Source: an uncultured Atopobiaceae bacterium (GTDB taxonomy: Bacteria > Actinomycetota > Coriobacteriia > Coriobacteriales > Atopobiaceae). From it: a stretch of 32,731 nt of DNA. Below are positions 15,444 to 24,829 of the stretch, in pieces. Each line of letters opens with the position of its first letter. Position 1 is the stretch's first letter. Location: positions 1-32,731 of the forward strand of contig CANRLS010000010.1 of the NCBI GenBank assembly GCA_947631545.1, read 5' to 3'. The position numbers and the translations under genes were made by a program. The notes below the pieces were generated by a model, which was not told the origin of the DNA, did not search any database, and saw nothing but the letters and a program-made list of their open reading frames with translations.

Positions 15444-16763
15444 CTACCTCCTCTTGAATCCGATCCTGAGAGGGGTGCCCGTGAGGTCGAAGGCTTCCCT
15501 GAAGCGCCGTTCCAGATAGCGCCGGTAATTATCCGTCACAAGGTCGGGATGGTTGCAGAAGAGCGTCAGCTGCGGCGGTGAAACGGCGGTTTGGACGCCG
15601 TAGAGGATGCGGAGCCTGCGTCGCCCCTCGCCCACCGTGTGGCCCGACTCGCGCACCTTGGCGAGGACGTCGTTCACCCGGGGCGTCGGCAGGTGCGCCT
15701 CGTGGTGCTCGACGGAGCGCTCGGCCGCCGCCCAGAGCTTGTCCATGCCCCGGCCCGTGAGGGCCGAGATGGCGACGACCGGCGCCCAGGCGCAGAAGGC
15801 GAGCCTTCTCTCGATCGAGAGCCTCACCCGCTCGCGCTCGTCCGCATCGTGGACGAGGTCCCACTTGTTGAGCAGCACGACGAGCGCAGAGCCCCGCTCC
15901 ACGGCCATGGAGGCGAGCTTCTGGTCCTGCTCGGTGATGCCATCCTGGGCATCGACCACGAGGAGGCAGAGCTCGGCGGCCTCCATGGCGCGAAGGCCGC
16001 GCACCATCGAGTAGTACTCCACGTCCTCCGTAACGTTGGGGCGCTTGCGCATGCCGGCGGTGTCCACGAGCCTGAAGGGCGTCTCCCCATGCCAGACCAC
16101 GACGTCGATGGCGTCGCGCGTGGTGCCGGCGACGTCGCTCACGATGGAGCGCTCCTCGCCCGAGAGGCGGTTCACGAGCGACGACTTCCCCACGTTGGGG
16201 CGGCCGATGACGGCCACGTCGACGGTGCCGGGGGGATAGGGGTCCTGGCCGTGCGCCGCCTCCTCGGGCAAGAGCTCCACGAGCTCGTCGAGGAGGTCGC
16301 CCGTCGCCGTCCCATGGGCGGCCGAGACGGGCCTCGGCTCCCCCACGCCCAGGGAGAGGAAATCCCAGAGGCCGTCAGCGCTCCCAGGGTCGTCGACCTT
16401 GTTCGCGACGAGGATCACGGGCACCTCGGACCTCCTCAGGAGCCGCGCCACCTCCTCGTCCTCGGCGGTGGGGCCCGACCGGGCATCGACGATGAAGAGC
16501 ACGGCGTCGCTCTCGGCGAGCGCGGCCTCCGCCTGGCTCCGGATGGCGCCGGAGAAGCGGTCGTCGGTCTTCAGGCCCTCGATGCCCCCGGTATCCACCA
16601 GCACGAACTCCCTGCCGTTCCAATCGGCCTCGTGGTAGGAGCGATCCCGGGTCACGCCGCGGGCGGGGTCGACGATGGCCCGACCCGTCTCGGAGAGGCG
16701 GTTCACGAGCGTGGATTTGCCCACATTCGGGCGACCGACGATCGAGACGATGGGCTTGGGCAC
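15444..16763 (-). CDS. der: Ribosome-biogenesis GTPase Der (EngA)
   Basis: The 439-residue protein has two tandem GTPase domains: GRPNVGKSTLVNRL at 10-23 with DTGG and NKVD, and GRPNVGKSSLVNRL at 187-200 with DTAGMRKR and NKWD. A KH-like C-terminal domain follows, containing RILYGVQT and ending LTGTPLRIGFKRR. Der acts in assembly of the 50S ribosomal subunit. The start is a GTG placed directly after the ispH TAG with no gap, so translation is probably coupled. Confidence 0.97.
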   Translation of the reverse strand: MPKPIVSIVGRPNVGKSTLVNRLSETGRAIVDPARGVTRDRSYHEADWNGREFVLVDTGGIEGLKTDDRFSGAIRSQAEAALAESDAVLFIVDARSGPTAEDEEVARLLRRSEVPVILVANKVDDPGSADGLWDFLSLGVGEPRPVSAAHGTATGDLLDELVELLPEEAAHGQDPYPPGTVDVAVIGRPNVGKSSLVNRLSGEERSIVSDVAGTTRDAIDVVVWHGETPFRLVDTAGMRKRPNVTEDVEYYSMVRGLRAMEAAELCLLVVDAQDGITEQDQKLASMAVERGSALVVLLNKWDLVHDADERERVRLSIERRLAFCAWAPVVAISALTGRGMDKLWAAAERSVEHHEAHLPTPRVNDVLAKVRESGHTVGEGRRRLRILYGVQTAVSPPQLTLFCNHPDLVTDNYRRYLERRFREAFDLTGTPLRIGFKRR

Positions 16764-17681
16764 CTACACCATCCCCTCAATGGCGCTGACGACGGACTCG
16801 ATCTGGCTCGCCGGCGTCGAGGCGCCGGCCGTGACGCCGACGAGCCCCGTATCGCGGAACCAGCGCGGGTCGAGCTCCCGGGTGCCCTCGATGTGGCGCG
16901 TGGGGCAGACCTCCGCGCAGAGGGCCGCCAGGCGGCTCGTGTTCGCTGAGTTCCTACCCCCGATGACGATCATGAGATCGGCCCGGGAGGCCAGCTCGAG
17001 CGCCGCCTCCTGGCGCTCCCGCGTGGCAAGGCAGATCGTGTTCGCGCGGGAGACGTCGACGCCGCGCTCCCTGAGGGACCTTGAGACCCGCTCGTAGCGC
17101 TCGGGGGTCTGGGTCGTCTGGGCGACGAGTCCGACGCGACCTTCGATGCCGAGCGCCTCGGCCGCCTCCGCGTCGGCGACGGCGATGGCCCCGGGAGCAT
17201 GGGCGAGGATCCCCTCGACTTCCGGATGGCCCGCCTCCCCCACCACGACGACCGTCCGCCCCTCGCGGGCGAGCTCCTCCGCCGCTCGCTGGGCCTTCTG
17301 CACGTAGGGGCAGGTGGCGTCGACCACCGTGAGGCCGGCCGCGAGGGCCTCGGCCTTCACGTCGGGCGCCGTGCCATGGGTGCGGAGCACGAGGGTAGAG
17401 GGCGTATCGGAGGGCACGCGATCGACGGCGTCCACGCCCCGGGCCTCGAGCTCCCGGACGACTTGCGGGTTGTGGATGATCGGCCCCAGCGTCCTCACGG
17501 GGCCGATCGAGCTCGCGACCGTCTCCTCGAGGAGCCGCAGGGCCCGCTCGACGCCGAAGCAGGCGCCGGCCTTGTCGGCCACCTCGATGCGGACGTCGGC
17601 CGCGGGCGCCTCGCCCGCGTCGCCATCCCGGCGGGCCCGCTCCTCCTGGCGCCTCTCGAAGGCCAGCCACCAGGATCCCAT
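16764..17681 (-). CDS. ispH: 4-hydroxy-3-methylbut-2-enyl diphosphate reductase
   Basis: The ATG at 17681 lies two bases past the upstream stop and gives 305 residues. The three [4Fe-4S] ligands are visible: C41 in AGACFGVERAL, C124 in DATCPYVQKA and C217 in NTICLATRERQ. HNPQVV, RTHGT, GHPEVEG, TTQTP and GGRNSANTSRL complete the family set. IspH makes isopentenyl and dimethylallyl diphosphate in the last step of the MEP pathway. A charged N-terminal extension of about 30 residues precedes the domain. The gene directly follows the cmk-plsC fusion. Confidence 0.96.
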   Translation of the reverse strand: MGSWWLAFERRQEERARRDGDAGEAPAADVRIEVADKAGACFGVERALRLLEETVASSIGPVRTLGPIIHNPQVVRELEARGVDAVDRVPSDTPSTLVLRTHGTAPDVKAEALAAGLTVVDATCPYVQKAQRAAEELAREGRTVVVVGEAGHPEVEGILAHAPGAIAVADAEAAEALGIEGRVGLVAQTTQTPERYERVSRSLRERGVDVSRANTICLATRERQEAALELASRADLMIVIGGRNSANTSRLAALCAEVCPTRHIEGTRELDPRWFRDTGLVGVTAGASTPASQIESVVSAIEGMV

Positions 17682-17683
17682 GG

Positions 17684-19228
17684 TCAGACCTCGCCGGGGT
17701 GCTCGAGTCTCAGCTGGTCCCGCAGCTCGTAGACCTTCTCCATGGCCCTCTCCTCCATGGCCTCGAGCTGTCGCCTCCGGCCCTTCACGCCGAGCATCCC
17801 GAAGGCGATCGCATCGCCGATCTTGAGGAACACATGGCGGCGATGGAAGAGCTTCTTGCCGGGCGCATGACGGCGGGCGCCGACGACCGCCGAGGGCGTG
17901 ACGTCGGTCTTCCCCATCCTGGCGATGAGCGCGAAGCCGCCATGCCGCTCGGCCTCCTGCGCGTCGTCCTGGATGCGGGTCCCCTCCGGAAACACCAGCA
18001 CCGACTCGCCGCGTTCGATGGCGTGCTGGGCGCGCCGGAGCGCCTTCATGTCCGACGTGCCGCGGCCGACGGGGATGCCGCCGACCCGCGAGAGCACCCA
18101 TTCGAAGACGACGTGCTCGTTGACCTCGTCCTTGTAGATGGGCCGGATGCGCTGGCCATGGAGCCAGAAGATGACGGAGGGAAGCGCCGTCTCCACGAAG
18201 GAGATGTGGTTCATGATGAGGACGGTGCCCCGATCCTGCCTGCCCAGCCGAGCGAAGAACCCCTCCTCGTCTTCGAAGCGCCAGGGCCAGAGGAGCTTGG
18301 TCACGCAAAGGACGCCGACGCCGATGAGGTTGTAGAGGAGGCGGCTCGGCAGGGGATAGTCCATGAGCCCGTGGTCGAAATAGTCTTCGAAGTCGTTGCC
18401 GAAGGGGCGCATCGGCTCCAGCTTGGCGTCGTAGGCCGTGCGGGGACGCTCGGCCGCCTTGGGGCCGGGCCTGTAGAGCCCCTTGCCGCCGACAGGGGCG
18501 GTGGCGCCCTCACCGAGCTTTCGGGACTGCGCCTCCTCGGCCCTCCGCCTTTGGATGAGGACGTCGATGGCGGCGATGACCTCGCCCACGGAAAGCCCGG
18601 TCGTATCGATGACCGTCGCGTCGTCGGCCTTGGCCAGGGGCGCGATCGAGCGGGTGGCGTCGGTCTCGTCCCTCGCGGTGAGCCCCTTCAGCACCTCGGC
18701 CTCGAGGGCCGGATCGGCCGTGGCGCCGGCATCCTCCGCAGTGTCGCCGCCCGACTTCTGCACGGCCCTCCTTCGGGCTCTGGCTTCGAGCGATGCATCG
18801 AGGTAGACCTTCACGTCGGCGTCGGGGAAGACGACCGTGCCCATGTCGCGGCCCTCGCAGACCACGTCCCGGCTCCGGGCGACCTCGCGCTGGAGCTCGG
18901 TCATGGCCTCCCGCGCGGCGCCCACCTTGGCCACGTGGGAGACGGCCGCGTCGACGGCATCGGTGCGGATGCGATCCGTCACGTCCTCGCCGTCGGCGAA
19001 GACCCTTGCGGAGCCGTCGCTCGCGGACTCGTAGCCGATGCGCACGGAACGAGCCGCCTCCGCCACCGCGGCCCCGTCATCGACGTCGATCCCCCGCTCA
19101 AGGCAGGCCACGGCGAGCGCCCGGTAGGTGGCGCCGGTATCGAGGAAGAGGAACCCCTCCTGCGCCGCGAGGCCATGGGCGACGGTGGACTTGCCGGAAC
19201 CAGCCGGTCCATCGATGGTGACGATCAT
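17684..19228 (-). CDS. cmk: Cytidylate kinase fused to 1-acyl-glycerol-3-phosphate acyltransferase (Cmk-PlsC)
   Basis: The 514-residue protein starts at an ATG with a GAGAGGGGAGAGG site. Residues 1-226 are a full CMP kinase: IDGPAGSGKST, FLDTGATYRALA, CEGRDMGTVVFPDADVKVYL and the RD lid region. Residues 227-295 are a linker. Residues 296-514 are a PlsC-type acyltransferase with a hydrophobic helix near 297-313, NHISFVETALPS (340-351) and VFPEGTR (412-418). The kinase supplies CDP/CTP and the acyltransferase makes phosphatidic acid, whose next step consumes CTP, so the fusion is metabolically sensible. The usual H-x4-D acyltransferase motif reads H-x4-E here (H341, E346). Confidence 0.92.
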   Translation of the reverse strand: MIVTIDGPAGSGKSTVAHGLAAQEGFLFLDTGATYRALAVACLERGIDVDDGAAVAEAARSVRIGYESASDGSARVFADGEDVTDRIRTDAVDAAVSHVAKVGAAREAMTELQREVARSRDVVCEGRDMGTVVFPDADVKVYLDASLEARARRRAVQKSGGDTAEDAGATADPALEAEVLKGLTARDETDATRSIAPLAKADDATVIDTTGLSVGEVIAAIDVLIQRRRAEEAQSRKLGEGATAPVGGKGLYRPGPKAAERPRTAYDAKLEPMRPFGNDFEDYFDHGLMDYPLPSRLLYNLIGVGVLCVTKLLWPWRFEDEEGFFARLGRQDRGTVLIMNHISFVETALPSVIFWLHGQRIRPIYKDEVNEHVVFEWVLSRVGGIPVGRGTSDMKALRRAQHAIERGESVLVFPEGTRIQDDAQEAERHGGFALIARMGKTDVTPSAVVGARRHAPGKKLFHRRHVFLKIGDAIAFGMLGVKGRRRQLEAMEERAMEKVYELRDQLRLEHPGEV

Positions 19229-19261
19229 GGCCTCTCCCCTCTCGGCGCCGACGGACGCCCG

Positions 19262-20107
19262 TCAATGATAGCCGCGCGGCGATATCTCCTCTAAAAGCGC
19301 CCGCTCGCCGCCCGTGAGCTCCCGCCAGGTCCCAAGGGGCAGATCGCCGAGTTCGAGCGGGCCGAATGATACTCGATGGAGCCGTGCCACCGGATGGCCG
19401 ACGGCCGCGAGCATGCGCTTCACCTGGTGCTTCCGCCCCTCGTGGATCTCGAGCTCCACGATCGAGCCGCCGGGACGCCCGCTCCCTTCCAGGACGGCTG
19501 CGGCCTCCGGGTCGCCCGCGGCCACGATGCGGGCCCGCGCGGGCGCCGTCGGCCCGTCATCGAGGACGATTCCCTCCTCGAGGGCGCGGAGCGCCTCGGC
19601 GCGCACGGTCCCCTCGACGAGGGCGATGTAGCGCTTGGCCTTCTCCCTCGACGGGTGCAGGAGGGCCTGGGCGAGGTCGCCGTCGGTGGTGAAGAGCAGG
19701 AGCCCCGTGGTATCCCTGTCGAGCCGCCCCACGCAGAAGAGGCCGGGATGCTCGCCTACGGGCACGAGGTCGGCCACGGTGGGCCTCCCCTTGGGGTCTT
19801 TCATCGTCGAGAGCACGCCGACCGGCTTGTTGAGCATGAGGTGGAAGGGCCGGGCATCCCAGACGACGGGCCGTCCGTCCACGGTGACGACGTCCGCGAG
19901 GGGATCGACCTTGCTGCCGAGCTCGGTCACCGTCAGGCCGTTCACCTGGACCCGCCCTGCGGTCATGAGGTTCTCGGAGCCCCTTCGCGAGGCGACGCCG
20001 CTCCGGGCGAGGAAGCGCTGGAGCCGCATCGGCACGGCGCGCGGCGCCGCCTGGTCCGGGCGGCGATCCGCCTCACCCATCGAAGGATCGCCCCCCATCC
20101 GCCCCAT
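19262..20107 (-). CDS. rluB: 23S rRNA pseudouridine synthase, RsuA/RluB family
   Basis: An S4 RNA-binding domain (MRLQRFLARSGVASRRGSEN, then GRVQVNG) is followed by the pseudouridine synthase domain with the catalytic-Asp block CVGRLDRDTTGLLLFTTDGD, and EGRKHQVKRMLAAVGHPV. It belongs to the family that modifies a single uridine in rRNA; RluB is more likely than RsuA by gene context next to scpB, but the target is inferred. The start is uncertain. The ATG at 20107 has a GAGGG site and overlaps the end of scpB by 35 bp; ATGs at 20098, 20080 and 20029 are alternatives. Confidence 0.9.
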   Translation of the reverse strand: MGRMGGDPSMGEADRRPDQAAPRAVPMRLQRFLARSGVASRRGSENLMTAGRVQVNGLTVTELGSKVDPLADVVTVDGRPVVWDARPFHLMLNKPVGVLSTMKDPKGRPTVADLVPVGEHPGLFCVGRLDRDTTGLLLFTTDGDLAQALLHPSREKAKRYIALVEGTVRAEALRALEEGIVLDDGPTAPARARIVAAGDPEAAAVLEGSGRPGGSIVELEIHEGRKHQVKRMLAAVGHPVARLHRVSFGPLELGDLPLGTWRELTGGERALLEEISPRGYH

Positions 20108-20759
20108 CGGCGCCCTCGATGGGTCCGGGGGCGCTCGCGGCCGCCTCCTCGGCGGCCGTATCGCTCGTGCCCTCGATCCTCAGACCCGAGAGGCGCTCGG
20201 CGATGAACCGCCTGGTCTCCTCGTCGGGCGCGAAGTCCTCGAGGGGCGGCAGGTCCCTCACGCCCCTCAGCCCGAAGCGCTCGAGGAAGCTCCGGGTCGT
20301 GCCGTAGAGGATGGCGTTCCCGCGCGCCTGGTCGCGCCCCGCCTCGCGAACGAGCCCCTTGTCCACGAGGGAGGCGATGGTGCCATCGGAGTTCACGCCC
20401 CTCACGGCCCTCACGCCGTCTCGGGTCACGGGCTGCAGGTAGGCGATGACGGCGAGCGTCTCGAGCGCGGCCTGGGTGAGCTTGCGGGTATCCCAGGAGA
20501 GCACGAGCGCCTCCACCTGGTCGTGGTAGGCGGGCGGCGTGAAGAGCCTCCAGCCGCCGGCCACTTCACGGAGGGCGAGGCCGCGCCCCTTGTCCTGGTA
20601 TTCGGCCGAGAGGTCGCCGAGCGCCTCCACCACGTCGCCGGGCGCGACCCCCAGCACCCGGGCGAAGTCCGTGGCCGGCGTCGGGTCGCTCGAAGCCACG
20701 AGCATCGCCTCGAGGGCGCCCTTCAGCTCGTTCGGATCGAGCGCGTCGAGGTCCTCCAT
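20073..20759 (-). CDS. scpB: Segregation and condensation protein B
   Basis: The 228-residue protein has the paired winged-helix layout of ScpB: DPNELKGALEAMLVASSDPT at the start, DFARVLGV, VAGGWRLFTPP, LSWDTRKLTQAALETLAVIA, RDGVRAVRGVNSDGTIASLV and ILYGTTRSFLERFGL. ScpB binds ScpA and SMC in the bacterial condensin complex. Its ATG overlaps the scpA stop codon as ATGA, so it is translationally coupled. The last 40 residues are Ala/Glu-rich and disordered. Confidence 0.95.
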   Translation of the reverse strand: MEDLDALDPNELKGALEAMLVASSDPTPATDFARVLGVAPGDVVEALGDLSAEYQDKGRGLALREVAGGWRLFTPPAYHDQVEALVLSWDTRKLTQAALETLAVIAYLQPVTRDGVRAVRGVNSDGTIASLVDKGLVREAGRDQARGNAILYGTTRSFLERFGLRGVRDLPPLEDFAPDEETRRFIAERLSGLRIEGTSDTAAEEAAASAPGPIEGADGADGGRSFDG

Positions 20760-21565
20760 CAGATGGTCTCCTCCCAGAGGCTCACGTCGCTTTCGTAGGG
20801 CACGGCGCCGGGAAGGCGCCTCACGGCGATCTCGCCGAAGGAGCGCCGCTGGCGCACGTCGACGTTGCCGATCTTGTAGAGCTCCAGCAATGCGAGGAGC
20901 GTGACCACGATGTCCTCGGGGTCGTCGCTTCCGGCGAGGAGCTCCGAGAAGGTGGTCTTCGGATGGGTCTGGGTGTAGCGGTCGACGCTTCGGGTGGTGA
21001 GCGCCACCGGCGGCCTCGGCGCGGCGACGTGATCGGCCTCGAGGAGGAAGGACTGGCGCCTTCCGGCGAGGTCGGCGGCGATGACGGCGAGGCCGCGCAG
21101 GGTGATGTCGCGGAGGAAGTCGGGCATGAGGCCGAGGAACTCGGGATCGGGGCCCGCCACGCGCGGGTGCATGCGCGCCTCGGTCTCCCCCCGCGCTTCG
21201 AGCGATGCCGCGGCCGCCCGGAATTGGCGATAGGCGATGAGGCGCGCGACGAGGACGTCCCGGGCCTCATCGGCCGAGAGGAGATCGCCCGGATCCTCGT
21301 CCCCCTCATCGAAGACGGGCCTCCCCCTCTTCCAGTCTCTGGGCAGAAGGGATGCCGCCTTCAGTGCCAGGAGCGAGGCGGCCACCTCCATGAAGTCGCT
21401 CGCCACCTCGAGGTCGATCTCCCCCATGGCCTCGACTTCGGCGAGGTACTGGTCGGCCAGGTCCGAGATGGAGATCGCCGAGACGTCGAGGCGCTGACGG
21501 CTCACGAGCGAGAGCAGGAGGTCGAAGGGCCCGTCGAACGCCTCCGTCACTACCCGATAGGCCAC
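20759..21565 (-). CDS. scpA: Segregation and condensation protein A
   Basis: I choose the GTG at 21565, which follows an AAGGGAGG site and yields MAYRVVTEAFDGPFDLLLSL, the usual start of ScpA (268 residues). An upstream TTG at 21604 and ATG at 21589 lack ribosome-binding sites. The kleisin shows IDLEVASDFMEVAASLLALK (a conserved central block) and a C-terminal winged helix ending near SVWE-like SDVSLWEETI. It bridges SMC heads with ScpB. It is the first gene of the long minus-strand operon; a terminator lies just upstream at 21636-21659. Confidence 0.93.
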   Translation of the reverse strand: MAYRVVTEAFDGPFDLLLSLVSRQRLDVSAISISDLADQYLAEVEAMGEIDLEVASDFMEVAASLLALKAASLLPRDWKRGRPVFDEGDEDPGDLLSADEARDVLVARLIAYRQFRAAAASLEARGETEARMHPRVAGPDPEFLGLMPDFLRDITLRGLAVIAADLAGRRQSFLLEADHVAAPRPPVALTTRSVDRYTQTHPKTTFSELLAGSDDPEDIVVTLLALLELYKIGNVDVRQRRSFGEIAVRRLPGAVPYESDVSLWEETI

Positions 21566-21635
21566 AGGCCCTCCCTTCGTCCGTGCCATTCTAGCGGGGC
21601 TCAAGGGACGGGCCCTTCCGACGCGGAAGACGGAA

Positions 21636-21659
21636 GGCGCCGGCCCCTGGGCCGGCGCC
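21636..21659 (-). terminator. GC-rich hairpin downstream of the small membrane protein gene
   Basis: GGCGCCGGCCC pairs perfectly with GGGCCGGCGCC around a tight loop. It lies between the stop of the gene at 21690 and the start of scpA at 21565. It probably ends the upstream transcript, so the scpA operon would begin between here and 21565. T-residues after the stem are few. Confidence 0.7.
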
Positions 21660-21689
21660 GAAGAGCTTCGTTTCCACTATTCGGTATGG

Positions 21690-22160
21690 CTACATGAGAC
21701 CCATGCCGAGGAGGATCATCCAGATGATGAAGTAGGCGCCCGAGACGGAGAGGCCCGCGATGGCGAAGGCCCTCGGCGGCCTGAAGACCGCGATGAACGA
21801 GATGACGAGGCCGACCGCCCACGGGAGCCACCCCAGGAAGTAGAACCAGCCGCTGCATATGGACACGATGGACACCACGAAGCCGATGATGCCCCAGATG
21901 TTGGTGTAGTCGTTTGCCCTGTGGAGCGGGACGCCGAGCGTGCCCTCGTCGTCGGCCTCCATCTCGGCGGCGGCGTCGAGGGGCTGGTCGGCGAGCACTT
22001 CGTCGTCGGCGTAGGCGAGGGCGTCTTCCGGAGCGGGGGCGCCTCCCACGAGGACGTCATCGACGGAATCGGGCACTCTCACCCCCTTGAGGACGTCGTC
22101 TTCCCGATCGAGCACGGCCGCGCTCTTCACGGGCCCGTCGTTCTTCTTCGCGTGCTTCAT
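21690..22160 (-). CDS. Small membrane protein, DUF4190-like, with acidic cytoplasmic N-terminus
   Basis: The 156-residue protein starts at an ATG with a GGAG site. Residues 1-85 are hydrophilic and acidic. Residues 87-112 (NIWGIIGFVVSIVSICSGWF) and then 114-130 and 135-156 are hydrophobic helices; the short loop FRPPR and the AIAGLSVSGAYFIIW end resemble DUF4190-type proteins. No enzymatic motif is present and no function can be assigned. It is transcribed alone, away from the divergent VOC-ABC cluster. Confidence 0.75.
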   Translation of the reverse strand: MKHAKKNDGPVKSAAVLDREDDVLKGVRVPDSVDDVLVGGAPAPEDALAYADDEVLADQPLDAAAEMEADDEGTLGVPLHRANDYTNIWGIIGFVVSIVSICSGWFYFLGWLPWAVGLVISFIAVFRPPRAFAIAGLSVSGAYFIIWMILLGMGLM

Positions 22161-22309
22161 AGCGCATCTCCTAACCTCGCAGCGCCTGAGCCCACAGGCG
22201 TCGGCCGAGTGGGGCCGTCTTGAACGTCACTCGTTTCGATGCCCCTTCCGGGTCGCGGGAATCAGCTGGTAGTCCGAGATGGACGGAAATCCACGCAGTC
22301 GGCAACAGC

Positions 22310-22338
22310 CTGATAGCAACGTGAAAGGCACCTATACT
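22310..22338 (+). promoter_or_regulatory. Sigma-70-type promoter for the VOC/ABC-F cluster
   Basis: CTGATA at 22310-22315 and TATACT at 22333-22338 are separated by 17 bp, 38 bp before the ATG at 22376. The -10 box matches five of six consensus bases and the -35 box four of six. The local sequence is noticeably more AT-rich than its surroundings. Confidence 0.55.
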
Positions 22339-22375
22339 TGGCCTTCAGCGAGAGTGCGGCGACGAAGGGAGCACC

Positions 22376-22756
22376 ATGCCAGGCAAGAGCGGCGACCCCG
22401 TGAGGGATCTCGGACTCCGCATCGCCCATGTGGGGATCAACGCGCCCACCTCCAAGGAGGCCGAGGCCATCGCCGAGCGCTTCTCGGCCCTCATGGGGCT
22501 CGAGCGAAACGAGACCGCGCCCATCTCCGTCTTCTCGGGGACGCTCGTTGAGACGATGCGGGGCGGCGGTCGCGGGGAGCACGGCCACATCGGCTTCCAC
22601 GTCGACGACATCGATGCGGCTGAGGCCTGGTTCGAGGCCCGCGGCTTCAAGATCGACCAGGGCTCCCGCGTGCTCATGGACGACGGCTCCACCCGGCTCG
22701 TCTACTTCGAGGAGCCCATCGGCGGCTTCGCCATCCATCTCACGCAGGACGACTAG
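22376..22756 (+). CDS. VOC (glyoxalase/bleomycin-resistance fold) family protein
   Basis: The 126-residue protein has a GAAGGGAG site four bases before its ATG. It follows the beta-alpha-beta-beta-beta layout of one VOC unit repeated: LRIAHVGINAPTSKEAEAIA with a metal-type His, an FSGTLVETM strand, HGHIGFHVDDIDAAEAWFEA and a last strand FEEPIGGFAIHLTQ. The His and Glu positions fit a metal site, but the substrate cannot be predicted. It leads the plus-strand cluster and is 18 bp before the ABC-F gene. Confidence 0.82.
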   Translation: MPGKSGDPVRDLGLRIAHVGINAPTSKEAEAIAERFSALMGLERNETAPISVFSGTLVETMRGGGRGEHGHIGFHVDDIDAAEAWFEARGFKIDQGSRVLMDDGSTRLVYFEEPIGGFAIHLTQDD

Positions 22757-22774
22757 CGCTCGGGGCTCGCCGCC

Positions 22775-24829
22775 GTGATCCTCACCGTCGACAGGGTCTC
22801 CAAGTCCTTCGGGCCCCAGCTCCTCTACTCCCAGGCATCCTTCCAGCTGAATGCCGGGGAGTCGTGGGCGCTCGTGGGCCCCAACGGCGCCGGCAAGACG
22901 ACGCTCCTCAAGATCGTTCTCGGCCAGGAGGCGCCCGACGAGGGATCCGTCGTCGTGGCCAAGGGAACCAGCATCGGCTATCTCGAGCAGGAGGCGCTCT
23001 CCGCCAACGGCAAGAGCGCCCTCGAGGAGGTCATGGATTCGGCCACGGAGGTGAGGCGGCTCGGCGAGCGCATCGCGGAGCTCGAGGCGAGTATGGCGGT
23101 GGAGAGCGGCGCAGCCCTCGAGGAGGCCATGGAGGCCTACGGGCCCGCGCGCGATCGCTTCGAGGCCCTCGGCGGCTACGAGCTCGAGAGCAGGGCCCGC
23201 GCGATCCTCTCGGGCCTGGGCTTCTCCGTCGCGGACTTCGGGAAGGAGGCCGCCGCGTTCTCGGGCGGCTGGCAGATGAGGATCGCCCTCGCCAAGCTCC
23301 TGCTCTCCCGGCCCGACCTGCTGCTCTTGGACGAGCCCACGAACCACCTCGACCTCGAGAGCGTGCAGTGGTTCGAGTCCTACCTCTCCGCCTACACGGG
23401 AGCCGTGCTCCTCGTCTCCCACGACCGCGCCTTCATGGACGCCTGCGTCGACCATGTGGCCGCCCTCGAGAACCGCCGGCTCCAGACCTACGCGGGAAAC
23501 TACTCCGACTACCTGGCCCAGCGGGAGGCCAACTTGGAGCAGCTCCGCGCCAAGCGGGCGGCGCAGGAGCGCGAGATCGCCCATATGCAGGTCTTCGTCG
23601 ACCGGTTCCGCTACAAGCCCACCAAAGCGCGGCAGGTGCAGGAGCGCGTGAAGCGCATCGAGAAGGTCGAGAGCGAGCTCGTGGTGCTCCCCGAGCAATC
23701 CAAGCGCCCGCACTTCGACTTCCCCAAGCCGCCGAGGACGGGCGACATGGTGGTGGCCCTCTCCGACGTGTCGAAGGCCTTCGGTGGGAACGTCGTCTAC
23801 CAGGACGTCTCGTTCACGCTCTACCGGGGCGACCGGGTCGCGCTCGTGGGGCCCAACGGGGCCGGCAAGTCGACGCTCCTCAAGCTCGTCGCCGGCAGGC
23901 TCTCCCCCGATGCCGGCGGCATCGAGCGGGGCAAGAACGTGACGAGCGCCTACTACGCCCAGCACCAGCTCGATGAGCTCACCCGCGAGAACACCGTCCT
24001 CGCCGAGCTCGACGCCGTGGCGCCCGGCTGGTCGCAGGGCGAGGAGCGCAAGCTCCTCGGCGCCTTCCTCTTCGGGCCGGACGACGTGGAGAAGCGCGTG
24101 TCGGTGCTCTCGGGCGGCGAGAAGTCGAGGTTGGCCCTCGCGAAGATGCTCGCCCACCCCGATCCGCTCCTGCTCCTCGACGAGCCGACGAACCACCTCG
24201 ACATCGATTCCGTCGACGTGCTCGAACGGGCCCTCTGCGCCTTCGGCGGCACGATCCTCCTCGTCTCCCACGACGAGCACCTCGTGAGGGCCATGGCCAA
24301 CAAGATCATCGACATCCGCGACGGCGCCGTCACGGTCTACGAGGGCGATTACGACTACTTCCTCTGGAAGCGCGCCGAGATCCTCGCTCGCGAGCAGGGT
24401 GACGAGGGCGAGGCGGCCATCGCCTGCGCCCATGCCGCCGCGGCCGAGGACGAGCGCTCCCGCCGCCGCGCCGTGAGCGGCAAGGAGAGACGGCGGCTCG
24501 AGGCCGCCGAGCGCAGGGAGCGCGCCAAGAGGACCGAGCGCGAGCGCAAGCGGCTCGCCGAGGTGGAGGCTATCCTTAGCCCTGCCCACGAGCGCTACGC
24601 CCAGCTCATGGAGCTCATGGCCTCGCCCGAGCTCTACGGCGACGCGGACCGGTTCAATGAGGCCCTCGGCGAATACGAGGAGCTCAAGCGCACCATCCCT
24701 CCCCTCGAGGAGGAGTGGCTCGAGCTCTCCGAGGCCATCGAGGCGGCGGAGGCCGAGCCCGTGGAGCTGGACGCGAAGGACCTCAAGCGCACGCCGCGGG
24801 AGCTGAGGGAGGCGGCGGATGGCCATTAG
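22775..24829 (+). CDS. ABC-F family ATPase (ribosome-associated type)
   Basis: This 684-residue protein has two ATP-binding cassettes and no membrane segments. Cassette 1 has GPNGAGKTT at 35-43, signature [27 protein letters not shown] and a switch His in LLVSHDRAF. An ABC-F interdomain linker follows, rich in Arg/Lys/Glu ([19 protein letters not shown]). Cassette 2 has [24 protein letters not shown] and [16 protein letters not shown]-terminal coiled-coil (about 550-670) resembles Uup/YdiF-type members. ABC-F proteins act on the ribosome, in translation control or antibiotic protection. The start is a GTG with only a weak upstream site, so coupling to the VOC gene is likely. Confidence 0.94.
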   Translation: MILTVDRVSKSFGPQLLYSQASFQLNAGESWALVGPNGAGKTTLLKIVLGQEAPDEGSVVVAKGTSIGYLEQEALSANGKSALEEVMDSATEVRRLGERIAELEASMAVESGAALEEAMEAYGPARDRFEALGGYELESRARAILSGLGFSVADFGKEAAAFSGGWQMRIALAKLLLSRPDLLLLDEPTNHLDLESVQWFESYLSAYTGAVLLVSHDRAFMDACVDHVAALENRRLQTYAGNYSDYLAQREANLEQLRAKRAAQEREIAHMQVFVDRFRYKPTKARQVQERVKRIEKVESELVVLPEQSKRPHFDFPKPPRTGDMVVALSDVSKAFGGNVVYQDVSFTLYRGDRVALVGPNGAGKSTLLKLVAGRLSPDAGGIERGKNVTSAYYAQHQLDELTRENTVLAELDAVAPGWSQGEERKLLGAFLFGPDDVEKRVSVLSGGEKSRLALAKMLAHPDPLLLLDEPTNHLDIDSVDVLERALCAFGGTILLVSHDEHLVRAMANKIIDIRDGAVTVYEGDYDYFLWKRAEILAREQGDEGEAAIACAHAAAAEDERSRRRAVSGKERRRLEAAERRERAKRTERERKRLAEVEAILSPAHERYAQLMELMASPELYGDADRFNEALGEYEELKRTIPPLEEEWLELSEAIEAAEAEPVELDAKDLKRTPRELREAADGH

